In this document: piece by piece, positions 1 to 6,415 of the stretch | Layout of the letters: each line of letters begins with the position of its first letter | Position numbering within the stretch: the stretch's first letter is position 1 | Assembly: GCA_002170355.2 (NCBI GenBank) | Contig: NHET02000072.1 | Location: 11,826-18,240, forward strand | DNA: 6,415 bases | Origin: Gammaproteobacteria bacterium TMED92 | GTDB taxonomy: Bacteria; Pseudomonadota; Gammaproteobacteria; Pseudomonadales; Azotimanducaceae | Reading direction: 5' to 3' | Notes under the pieces: generated by a model | The model's input: only the letters and a program-made list of their open reading frames with translations | Databases searched by the model: none | What the model was told of the DNA's origin: nothing | Position numbers and translations under genes: made by a program

Positions 1-2
1 TA

Positions 3-272
3 TGGGAAGGACGGCTGTGGCACGGCAACGGACTGAACCGCTCTGGTGCATTACGCAGCAATATTTCAACTGCGTTCCTACAGCCATGGGTAAAACCACA
101 GGAGAATCATCCGTACAGTATTCGCGACGAGGTCTTGAGAAAAGTAACCGAAAAGCAAAAGAGCATTCTGGGCTTCAGTCCTTTTGGCACTCTAGGCGGG
201 CATGACGGATCCAGCGTATCCCCAGCCGAGTTCAATCCGAAAAGAGAATCTCTGGGCATACTCAGACCCTAG
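3..272 (+). CDS. Phytanoyl-CoA dioxygenase (PhyH) family protein, C-terminal part, runs off the left edge
   Basis: Reading the third forward frame from base 3 gives 89 codons ending in TAG at 270-272; no start codon is visible because the gene begins outside the window. The fragment opens with WHGNGLNRSG, the family's C-terminal iron-site signature. The His (residue 7, bases 21-23) matches the distal Fe(II) ligand. The Arg 11 residues later (residue 18, bases 54-56) matches the 2-oxoglutarate-binding Arg, with the same spacing as in human PhyH. It is followed by a 'WVKPQEN' segment and an 'LGF' tail, both typical of bacterial PhyH proteins. Family members are non-haem Fe(II)/2-oxoglutarate oxygenases that hydroxylate small substrates; the substrate cannot be told from this end. 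It converges on the amine oxidase gene across a 404 bp gap. The family call is firm; the exact function is unknown. Confidence 0.8.
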   Translation, partial: WEGRLWHGNGLNRSGALRSNISTAFLQPWVKPQENHPYSIRDEVLRKVTEKQKSILGFSPFGTLGGHDGSSVSPAEFNPKRESLGILRP

Positions 273-676
273 ACATTTATTCAGCCGCGATGATGTCTCA
301 CCACTTTTTATTCGGGGAGCACGCGTGAGCAACAGATTTGAGCCTGCGACAAGTGAATGATCTGCTCCATACAACAGCGATACGCTTCGGTTTGGATTCG
401 CCGGCGCTAAAACAATAGCGTGCTGGAGCTACTTCGACGCCATCAACGAATACCGTCATCTGCGCCGAAATTACCCCGCTTTGGAACGGCGTCTTTTGGC
501 ATCACCCCCGTTGGCCTACTCGGTTAACGTTTCCACTGCGCTCGGTGGCGTCGGGTTTTGGTAACCGACAGCCACATCGTACTTAAGCACACACCTAAGG
601 CGGCCAGAGACCATCACTGCTTCAGTCGTCTACGCTGTTGCGCGCTCGCTCAATATCGCAGTCGAGCTAGTGTCCT
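273..676. other. 404 bp gap between convergent genes, no supportable gene
   Basis: This stretch lies between the 3' end of the PhyH gene (+) and the 3' end of the amine oxidase gene (-). No frame carries a recognisable protein. Forward frame 1 is open without an ATG from 361 to a TAA at 562-564 (67 codons) and continues open past that stop into the amine oxidase 3' end. Its translation contains peptide-like stretches but nothing I can assign, so it may be a decayed gene or chance. Two weak hairpins could serve as transcription ends: AGACAT (271-276) pairing with ATGTCT (293-298), with TTTTT nearby at about 305-309, and CGCCG (463-467) pairing with CGGCG (487-491), followed by TCTTTT. Neither is strong enough to call as a terminator. 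Confidence 0.5.
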
Positions 677-2554
677 TCACTTATGGCATTTTGAGGGTAA
701 ATCGAGCGTTGGGTTGCGATCGAAAAAGCCGACCGGTATTAGGTGAAAGCCGGTGTATTCTACCGGCATGACCGGCCAGTCCTCTGGTCGCGGCACGTGG
801 GTTAGCGCTACGGTGTGCCACATCACCAAGTCGCATTCGGCGATATTGCGATCGCCCTTTGTGTACTCCGGAAGACCGCCGCCATCGTGCATTACCGTGT
901 GCGCACCGGCTGCGCTGAACTCACCTTCGGCATAGGGCGTGGCCCAGATATGGTGTTTGCCGAATGCACCTCGTCTTCCGACTGCCGACGTCTCGGGCGC
1001 TAACAAAGACGGCGATCCCACTGGTAACAACTTGTAGGACACCGGCGTACCCAAAGTGTTAAATGACGAAGGATTCACCACCTTCCAATGCCGACTTTGC
1101 TCCGGGGCAATATTGCGTTTGGCCGAAGATTCATTGGTCAAATGACGGGAAACGGATTGAAACTGAGTGCCATCTGGGTTCGCTTCACTGACAGGCAACA
1201 ACTCAATCTGACTTTCGAACAGGGAATTCGCGCCTCCATCTAAATCCCAATCTAAGCGAAAACAGAAAACATGTTGATGGACTGGCGACGCTAATCCTTC
1301 AGCGATCAGCGGCGACTGCGCCGGATTATGAGTTTCTGCCGTTACCGCACTAACCCCAACAATACCTGTCAGCTTAATTTCCATTTGAATAGTGCCATCC
1401 AAGTACAGGTACCAGTAGAACCCATAGTCGTAATTGCCAATGGTGAAAATTGAGCTGATGACTAACCGCCGAGAGCGCCGTACTTCGCTGGTTTGGGATT
1501 CACTGTCGTAATGTTTCCACTGAATACCATAGTCCTCTTCGTGCATGCAGATGGCGTTCTCTACCGACTTAACCTTGCCCTCCCACGTCACCTGATGAAC
1601 GTCGAAGTAATGAATCTCGCCCAAGCAGTCGCACCCGAGCTTTAACGAGTTGACCAACATGCCCATGTTGTACTCAGATGCATCTAGCACGTGCTTCCAC
1701 GAATGCATACTGTCGGAGTCTCCGTAGGGTACGATCATTTCCGACAGCGCGGCTCGATATAGTAGCGGCCGGTTTTGCAATGACAGTTGATGCAACACCA
1801 AGCCATGAACCGGATGCATAGATACAGAAAACGCATAGCCCTGCCACTTCACCCGATAGCCATCCACTGCAAAGCTAGGACCGTCGGGCTGCACAATTTC
1901 TAGATCCTGCAAATCCGTTCGAGTACTGGTTTGGTGGGCTGAGTCAAAGCGTCCAGGATTTGGCGGCATCGGAATCGCGCCTGAGTCTTCCACCAAAACC
2001 ACCTTTTGGTCGGTCACATCCACGTGGCAAATCAGGCCGTGGATCGGACGCGCATAGCCATTGTCTGTGGCGTCTTCGCGCACGAAGGCGATACAGCGCA
2101 CCGCACGGTGGCCCTTTGGCACCTGCGCCACCGGATAACCTCCGGCAGGCCAGGGGTCTATCTGAATTCTTTTGAGATCTTCGTCCGTATTGCAGGGAAT
2201 ACCCCGAGCTTTAACCGCCGCCAGCCATTGGGCATTGCTTTTGGTCAGCTGAACCGCCAAACCTAAGTCCATGTACCCATAGGGCGCCTGGGCCTCATTG
2301 GGCAAACGATCGAATCGATCAACCTGCTTTTTCGTCAAATTGACCAAAGCCTCAAAACCACCGTCCGAGACGCTGTCGGTACCCAAAAATCGAACCACCC
2401 GATCCCCAGGCACACCTGCTTTGACTTGGGTCTTGGCAGGCTCCTCGAGACCAGAAGAACAAAAGACCGCGTGCTCATCGTTGTGGGTCTGGCGGAAAAT
2501 CGCCACCGCCTCTTGGATTTCCGCCGCAGAGAGCGGCTCAAACGGATTAGTCAT
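677..2554 (-). CDS. Copper-containing (topaquinone) primary amine oxidase
   Basis: This 625-residue protein oxidatively deaminates primary amines to aldehyde, ammonia and H2O2 (EC 1.4.3.21 type). Key residues, matched by spacing to the Arthrobacter enzyme AGAO: the topaquinone precursor Tyr375 in TIGNYDY (371-377); the catalytic base Asp291 in LDASEY, 84 residues before it as in AGAO; the cofactor-contacting Tyr277; copper ligands His426 and His428 (HQH) and His586 (LTHVPR); and a likely disulfide pair Cys310/Cys336 around LGCDCLG and ICMHEED. The end (EDWPVMPVEYTGF, then GFFDRNPTLDLP) is also diagnostic. There is no signal peptide and no extra N-terminal D1 domain, so it is AGAO-like in length and probably cytoplasmic, unlike periplasmic E. 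coli TynA. The ATG at 2552-2554 is supported by AAGGAG six bases upstream. The substrate is not determined; Val289 at the substrate-gate position may allow bulkier amines. It follows pepF by 90 bp on the same strand. Confidence 0.95.
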   Translation of the reverse strand: MTNPFEPLSAAEIQEAVAIFRQTHNDEHAVFCSSGLEEPAKTQVKAGVPGDRVVRFLGTDSVSDGGFEALVNLTKKQVDRFDRLPNEAQAPYGYMDLGLAVQLTKSNAQWLAAVKARGIPCNTDEDLKRIQIDPWPAGGYPVAQVPKGHRAVRCIAFVREDATDNGYARPIHGLICHVDVTDQKVVLVEDSGAIPMPPNPGRFDSAHQTSTRTDLQDLEIVQPDGPSFAVDGYRVKWQGYAFSVSMHPVHGLVLHQLSLQNRPLLYRAALSEMIVPYGDSDSMHSWKHVLDASEYNMGMLVNSLKLGCDCLGEIHYFDVHQVTWEGKVKSVENAICMHEEDYGIQWKHYDSESQTSEVRRSRRLVISSIFTIGNYDYGFYWYLYLDGTIQMEIKLTGIVGVSAVTAETHNPAQSPLIAEGLASPVHQHVFCFRLDWDLDGGANSLFESQIELLPVSEANPDGTQFQSVSRHLTNESSAKRNIAPEQSRHWKVVNPSSFNTLGTPVSYKLLPVGSPSLLAPETSAVGRRGAFGKHHIWATPYAEGEFSAAGAHTVMHDGGGLPEYTKGDRNIAECDLVMWHTVALTHVPRPEDWPVMPVEYTGFHLIPVGFFDRNPTLDLPSKCHK

Positions 2555-2560
2555 TCTTAA

Positions 2561-2566
2561 CTCCTT
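2561..2566 (-). promoter_or_regulatory. Ribosome-binding site of the amine oxidase gene
   Basis: On the minus strand the sequence reads AAGGAG, a near-perfect Shine-Dalgarno site, separated by six bases from the ATG at 2552-2554. This fixes the start of the amine oxidase gene. It also shows the gene is translated independently of pepF, whose stop codon lies about 80 bases upstream. Confidence 0.8.
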
Positions 2567-2644
2567 GCTCGATCTGACTTCTGCTAGACGCGGCTTCTAA
2601 TTTAGCACCGTTAGCGATGTTTACGGTTACTCCCCCACCGCGAT

Positions 2645-4237
2645 TCAACCCTCGCGATTTTCCAGAATCATCTCGATCTGGTCCATGACCGCATCCATAC
2701 GATCGATCACAGCGTCGTAGGGCGCGCGCGAGGTCATGTCCAACCCAGCAGCACGGAGAATCTCAAGCGGATAGTCAGAACCACCTGCCTCGAGGAATTT
2801 TATATAGGTCTCGCGCGCAGCCTTGCTACCAGAGTTCAGGCGATCAACGAAGTACGCCGCGCCGGCAATGGACGTAGCGTACTGGTATACATAAAAGTTG
2901 TAGTAGAAGTGCGGGATGTAGGCCCACTCAATCATTTCTCGATCAGTAATTTCCATCACGCCTGCATCGTGACCGTGATAGCGCTTCAGGATCTCACCGT
3001 AGATCTGCGTCATGCGCGAACCGGTCAGCGCTTCGCCTCGCTCCACCGCTTCGTGAATGGCGAGTTCAAACTCCGAAAACATCACCTGCCGGTAGAAAGT
3101 GCCGCGCATCTGCTCAAGGGCGTAGCCGAGGTAATACAAGCGCTCATCTTCCGAGCGAGCGCCCGCCAGCATGTACTCCTGCAGCAGCAACTCGTTAGCG
3201 ATCGCCACGATTTCTGTCGTGAAGATCGAGAAGTCGGCCAGTTCATAGGGCTGATTCTCGTTGGTGAGGAGTTGATGCATCGCATGCCCCCACTCATGCG
3301 CGTAGGTCGACGCGCTGTTGTAATCGTCCTGATGGTTGAGCAACACCAGGGGGTGTACGTCGTAGGCGGCACCCGACATGTATGCACCAGAGCGCTTACC
3401 GGGTTGCGGATACACGTGCATCCAACGTTCCTTGGAAGCGGCAGCGAACGTGCCACTATAATCTGAGCCAAGCACCTTAACTGACTCCATTACAGCCTCC
3501 CGAGTCGCCTCGATCGAAAAGGAGACGTCAGTCTCGACCAACGGCGGATAGATGTCGTGATATCCAAGATCATCGACATCTAGCATTCGAGCACGAAGCT
3601 CGAAGTACCTGTGCAGCACGTCGATACGATCATTGGTGACCTCGACCAGGGTTCGGTACACCTGCGTCGGTAGATTGTCCCCGGAGAGGAAGTAGGCGAG
3701 CGTATTTTCGTAACCGCGCGCTGTGGCCGTCGCAACGTTTGCCTGTACTTCTCCATTTAGCGTTGCACCAAGCGTGCTCTCGAATTGCTTCCAGGTGCCC
3801 CAGAACGCGTCGAACACGGCGATTCGGTCGGCGCGTTTCGCCGCCTGGCGGTAAAGACCATATCCGGCATTGTTGATAAGCGCTTCCGTACCGTCGCTGA
3901 GCGTAATGCTAGGCCAATCGATTTCAGCATTGGCCAAAATGTCCCGAGCGCTCTGTGACGCGGACAACGCCGTTGCCATAAGGCTCAGTACCTGCTCGGA
4001 CTCCGGAGAGAGCACATGCTCGCCCTGGCGTAGTGCGTCTCGAAGATACAGCGAGTGCTTCTCGAGACCTGGCTCTGCCGCGATGAATGCCATGACCTTC
4101 GCTTCGCCAAGGCTCACGATCTCTGGAATAAAGAAGCTCTGTGCTGCGCTCGCAGACTGTGAGAGAGCCTGTACCCGTCCAACCATCTCCTGGCCTTCAG
4201 GCGCGCCGATCGTTGGGCCTATCAAAACTTGATGCAT
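2645..4237 (-). pseudogene. pepF: Oligoendopeptidase F-type M3 zinc peptidase, 5'-truncated
   Basis: The 530-residue frame matches M3B oligoendopeptidases (PepF), cytoplasmic zinc enzymes that cleave short peptides. The catalytic half is intact: HEWGH at 314-318 (zinc ligands His314 and His318, general base Glu315), a third ligand Glu342 in TTEIVAIANE, the RSGAYMSG segment at 282-289, and the C-terminal IPHFYYNFYVYQYAT at 441-455 with His443 and the tyrosines that stabilise the transition state. PepF proteins are usually about 600 residues with the zinc motif near 387; here it is near 314, so about 70-75 N-terminal residues are missing while the C-terminal side has normal length. Family-like sequence begins around residue 11 (GAPEGQEMVGR). 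An in-frame TAG directly precedes the ATG at 4235-4237 and no Shine-Dalgarno site is seen, so the 5' end looks replaced. Met18 (about 4186) is another possible start. I favour a truncated gene; a shortened but functional variant is possible. Confidence 0.75.
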
Positions 4238-4266
4238 CTAAATATTGGCTATGTAGCGTCTCTATG

Positions 4267-4299
4267 AAAGGAGACTCGATCGTGGTCCAAGAAGGAGAG
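4267..4299 (+). promoter_or_regulatory. Two stacked ribosome-binding sites of the small gene
   Basis: AAAGGAG at 4267-4273 precedes an in-frame GTG (4282-4284) by eight bases, and GAAGGAGA at 4291-4298 precedes the ATG (4306-4308) at the same spacing. Both starts lead into the same 75- or 83-residue frame. This is unusual support for translation of an otherwise anonymous short frame. Confidence 0.55.
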
Positions 4300-4305
4300 A
4301 AAAAG

Positions 4306-4533
4306 ATGCTCGATAATTCAACGCCTACGGCTCGTCACAAAGAAGCTAAAACACCACAGCAAAAATCTAGATTTAAATGGTCGCGTGTTTGGTTATTTGG
4401 CGCAGATGACCGCACGTTAGATTTCGTATTTTCCGAAGATTGTGGGACGATCAATTTAGCAGGTTTAGTGCTAAGCACGTCTTTTGGGCCCGTGATTGGG
4501 CGAGCGGCCCAAGCTTGTAAAAATCATTCGTGA
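4306..4533 (+). CDS. Small protein of unknown function, 75 residues
   Basis: I do not recognise this protein. It has a basic, polar N-terminus (Lys/Arg/His-rich through about residue 27), a short acidic middle (GADDRT, then SEDC), and a hydrophobic glycine-containing stretch at about residues 48-64 (TINLAGLVLS onwards), ending in KNHS; it has two cysteines, 46 and 71. This could be a small membrane-associated peptide, but one weak hydrophobic segment is not proof. The ATG at 4306-4308 has AAGGAG at 4292-4297 with eight bases between. In-frame alternatives are GTG at 4282, which has its own AAAGGAG at 4267-4273, and ATG at 4264. The gene runs divergently from the truncated pepF and converges on the PhoD gene, with a hairpin terminator 12 bases after its stop. 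Start signals and terminator favour a real gene; its size and lack of a family leave doubt. Confidence 0.5.
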   Translation: MLDNSTPTARHKEAKTPQQKSRFKWSRVWLFGADDRTLDFVFSEDCGTINLAGLVLSTSFGPVIGRAAQACKNHS

Positions 4534-4541
4534 GCAATCTC

Positions 4542-4585
4542 AAAAATATCCGCCCAATTGAATTATTCAATGGGTTTTCGGATAT
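4542..4585. terminator. Bidirectional rho-independent terminator between the small gene and the PhoD gene
   Basis: ATATCCG (4546-4552) pairs with CGGATAT (4579-4585). Inside it, CCCA (4553-4556) pairs with TGGG (4571-4574) and TTGA pairs with TCAA around a short loop, with one bulged A and a TTTT bulge. Read on the minus strand, the outer stem is followed at once by a run of T (complement of 4542-4546), which suits termination of the PhoD transcript about 124 bases after its stop. Read on the plus strand, the inner stem is followed by TTTT (4575-4578), which suits the small gene. It sits exactly where two convergent genes would need it. Confidence 0.7.
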
Positions 4586-4616
4586 CAGGCACTTCGTGCG
4601 ATATCGAATTGGTCGG
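4546..4616. repeat. Nested, mutually exclusive inverted repeats
   Basis: Three pairings compete. Hairpin A is the terminator stem (4546-4585). Hairpin B is GATATC (4581-4586) with GATATC (4600-4605) plus GCAC (4589-4592) with GTGC (4596-4599) around TTC. Arm C is CCGcCCAATT (4550-4559) with AATTGGtCGG (4607-4616), nine pairs with one mismatch. B uses bases of A's right arm and C uses bases of A's left arm, so forming B or C disrupts A. This is more structure than a simple terminator needs. Confidence 0.55.
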
Positions 4617-4708
4617 GACGAGAGCGTTAGAGTAAGCAGCCTAAACTTTTATTACTATTGAATTTACTGTTCAACCTGGCAACCTTTTACCGTCATTTGT
4701 GCCGCTAT

Positions 4709-6274
4709 TCAGACTTCGCTCGTGCGCATTTCTAGGTCCGTGAAGGCCGGCGAATCAGGCAAACCAGAATCCCGGACCATCCTGAAATTGGCTATGCAGT
4801 CGTCCTTAGTGAATGTCGTTCGCAAATATCCTCTTTGCTCACCATTCAAATACTCTACTTGCGGGTTTTGATCGCGAACTTGCTGCATTTGATAAGACCA
4901 AGGACAACCTGATGAGATGGAGCTACCCACCAGTTCGTGCCCAACTCTAGCCGAGTTTCGATCGAATGGGTCCGCATGTAATGTAGATGCCATAGCAATA
5001 TGCCAGTCTCCTGACAGTATTAAAGGACGGTTTACACCTGAAGCTAAGACGTCCGACAGACGGGACCTAGCGGCTGGGTATCCATCCCAGCTATCGAGGT
5101 TTCTGACGGCTTCGGAGTTTTCTGCATTAAATTTATATGGCGTAAACCATACTTGGCTTGCGATAACGTTGTGAGGCGAGGCGGACGCCCTTAATTGATC
5201 AAAAAGCCAGGTTTCTTGCGTCTTCCCGAGCATTGACCTTCCGGGGTTTGACGTTTCTTCGCAGTATACTTTTCTGCCATCCCCGCATGATTGATCATCT
5301 CGGAATTGTCGAGTATCCAAGAGATGAAGCTGTGCAGGCCCGATGCGAAATGCACCATACATTTGCAACTGGCTCTCTGTGCCCTGCAGAATCGGAGGTT
5401 TCTCAATTGGCATATGCTCATAGTAAGCTTGGAAAGCGGCTAACTTTCTTATTCGAAATTCCAGCGGCGTTTGTTGCTGAGGATCCTGTGGAATCGAGCC
5501 CGACCAATTGTTATCCACTTCATGGTCGTCCATAGCCACGATCCAGGGCGCCGCAGCATGCGCAGCTTGTAAATTTTTGTCCGTTTTGTATTGTGCGTGT
5601 CGGTTACGGTAGTCCCAAAGAGTGGTAATTTCAGGACCTACATGAGTGCGGACCCGCTCGAACATTTGGCGCTTGTCCTCGGCCACTCTCCGCATCGTGG
5701 CGCCTAACTTACCTGCAGCCCCCTCGTAGATATAGTCGCCGGTATGAATGACGCAATCAGGCGCCCAATCCGCAAGATCTCGGTACGCTGAGAAAAATCC
5801 GGATTCATAATTTTGGCAGTAGGCCAACGCTATTTTTGCCTCATCGGCTCGCGGGTCCGCTGTCTTAGTACGTCCAATCGGGCTGTCGACATCATCGAAA
5901 GAAAACTGGTACCAGTATTCTCTACCGGCGCCCAGCCCCCTGGCGTGATAGTGAACAGAGTGGCCTTCATCGGCGGTTGTGATAAAAACATCATCAATCA
6001 CCTTGGACCTCAACTCAGGATCTTTATAAACGCGCACTCGAACCTCAGCTGGGGCACTCGACATCCCACCGCCATTCAATGGGTTGGGGGCAAGCCTTGT
6101 CCAGAGTATCACCCTGTCTGGGCGCGGCGCGCCAGACGCTACGCCCAAAGAGAAGTAATTTTCCGATCCCGAGGCAGAGTAAATAGATAGAGCCGATCCC
6201 GCGGCAACGAATTGGCCGGTGCCAACTAGAAATTTACGACGGCTGATGTTACTGCGATTTTTTCCTTTAAGCAT
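4709..6274 (-). CDS. phoD: PhoD-family metallophosphatase/phosphodiesterase, Tat-exported
   Basis: This 521-residue enzyme belongs to the PhoD alkaline phosphatase/phosphodiesterase family, which hydrolyses phosphate mono- and diesters outside the cytoplasm with an iron-calcium centre. Residues 11-16, SRRKFL, form a twin-arginine motif; a hydrophobic stretch follows at about 17-32 with possible cleavage after SAS (33-35). The PhoD N-terminal domain spans about 38-135 (SLGVASGAPRPDRVILWTRL). The catalytic domain follows: YCQNYESG with Cys153, HTGDYIYE with Asp180, DDHEVDNNW with Asp249/Asp250/His251, LDTRQFRDDQSC (319-330), and SGDWH with Asp423 and His425. All expected metal-site motifs are present and length is normal, so it should be active. 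The ATG at 6272-6274 is the only start that gives a normal Tat n-region, though no clear Shine-Dalgarno site precedes it. It looks monocistronic and ends at the terminator near 4585. Whether it is mainly a phosphatase or a phosphodiesterase cannot be read from sequence. Confidence 0.93.
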   Translation of the reverse strand: MLKGKNRSNISRRKFLVGTGQFVAAGSALSIYSASGSENYFSLGVASGAPRPDRVILWTRLAPNPLNGGGMSSAPAEVRVRVYKDPELRSKVIDDVFITTADEGHSVHYHARGLGAGREYWYQFSFDDVDSPIGRTKTADPRADEAKIALAYCQNYESGFFSAYRDLADWAPDCVIHTGDYIYEGAAGKLGATMRRVAEDKRQMFERVRTHVGPEITTLWDYRNRHAQYKTDKNLQAAHAAAPWIVAMDDHEVDNNWSGSIPQDPQQQTPLEFRIRKLAAFQAYYEHMPIEKPPILQGTESQLQMYGAFRIGPAQLHLLDTRQFRDDQSCGDGRKVYCEETSNPGRSMLGKTQETWLFDQLRASASPHNVIASQVWFTPYKFNAENSEAVRNLDSWDGYPAARSRLSDVLASGVNRPLILSGDWHIAMASTLHADPFDRNSARVGHELVGSSISSGCPWSYQMQQVRDQNPQVEYLNGEQRGYLRTTFTKDDCIANFRMVRDSGLPDSPAFTDLEMRTSEV

Positions 6275-6415
6275 GAGGAGCTCATTGAGTAGAAGATGGC
6301 GTCAGCATCACGGATTTACGTTTAACTTTTGTTTCCCATCTGTTCTTAGCACGTTAAAAACTTAATGAGCAATAAAAAAACCCGAACAATTAAGAACTTG
6401 AAATATTAGTTTTAT
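6275..6415. other. AT-rich upstream region of the PhoD gene
   Basis: This 141 bp stretch up to the window end should hold the PhoD promoter. It is clearly AT-rich, with a run of seven A followed by CCCG at about 6375-6385. I found no convincing Pho box (direct repeats like CTGTCAT), no -35/-10 pair better than about half matches, and no hairpin next to the A/T run. Regulation by phosphate is therefore not shown by the sequence. Confidence 0.4.

Noticed and set aside
325..360. 11-codon GTG frame with GGGGAG just upstream, with a following ATGA overlap
   Set aside because: It is too short, has no family and no conserved feature; a purine run before a GTG occurs by chance.
748..766. GCCGGT / ACCGGC inverted repeat near the amine oxidase 3' end
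   Set aside because: It lies wholly within codons of the conserved C-terminal PVEYTGF region, has no following T run and is explained by coding sequence.
2600..2635. ACCGT / ACGGT hairpin between pepF and the amine oxidase gene as a terminator
   Set aside because: It has only five pairs with an 11-base loop and no T run on either strand.
2909..3466. 185-codon plus-strand open frame inside pepF
   Set aside because: It is the antisense of a well-supported peptidase core; its translation has no recognisable family.
4141..4305. Longer version of the small plus-strand gene starting at 4141, inside pepF
   Set aside because: The extension lies antisense to pepF codons and has no ribosome-binding site, while good sites exist at 4267-4273 and 4291-4298.
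4534..4660. Integron attC site after the small gene, making it a gene cassette
   Set aside because: No RYYYAAC/GTTRRRY core pair with proper inner sites was found; GTTAGAG and GCCTAAAC fragments near 4625-4648 do not fit the consensus.
6355..6400. Possible minus-strand terminator at the GGGTTTTTTT run upstream of phoD
   Set aside because: The T run lacks a preceding stem: the two GTTC units before it are direct, not inverted, repeats.

Overview
This 6.4 kb window is bacterial: gene density is high, Shine-Dalgarno sites are purine-rich and one protein carries a twin-arginine signal. The gene set fits a free-living, probably gammaproteobacterial or other proteobacterial heterotroph of intermediate GC, possibly marine. 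That placement is inference from gene families only; there is no rRNA or other lineage marker. The set is catabolic: a phytanoyl-CoA-dioxygenase-like oxygenase (partial), a copper amine oxidase, an oligoendopeptidase F-type peptidase (5'-truncated) and an exported PhoD-type phosphatase/phosphodiesterase. I see no rRNA, tRNA, CRISPR array, transposase or integrase.

Layout. Positions 3-272 (+) hold the last 89 codons of a PhyH-family dioxygenase that enters from the left edge. Positions 273-676 are a gap between convergent genes with no gene I can support. Positions 677-2554 (-) encode a complete copper/topaquinone amine oxidase with every catalytic landmark in place. Ninety bases upstream of it, on the same strand, 2645-4237 (-) encodes an M3 peptidase of the PepF type. 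Its zinc site is intact, but roughly 70-75 N-terminal residues expected for the family are missing and a stop codon sits directly before the first ATG. Positions 4306-4533 (+) encode an unrecognised 75-residue protein with good ribosome-binding sites, in an AT-richer stretch right beside the truncated pepF end. Positions 4542-4585 are a strong hairpin that can end transcription from both sides, and it lies inside a larger alternative foldback (4546-4616). Positions 4709-6274 (-) encode a complete Tat-exported PhoD-family enzyme, followed by 141 bp of AT-rich upstream DNA to the window end.

How the genes relate. The amine oxidase and pepF are co-directional and could share a transcript: peptide breakdown and amine deamination are both routes to nitrogen. 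PhoD acts outside the cytoplasm on phosphate esters and looks like a separate transcription unit. The most unusual area is about 4207-4708, where a GC-rich peptidase gene stops abruptly against AT-rich DNA holding a small unknown gene and a structured terminator. I read this as a recombination or insertion boundary. I did not find a convincing new multi-gene system; the small gene and its structured flank are the best candidates for something undescribed.
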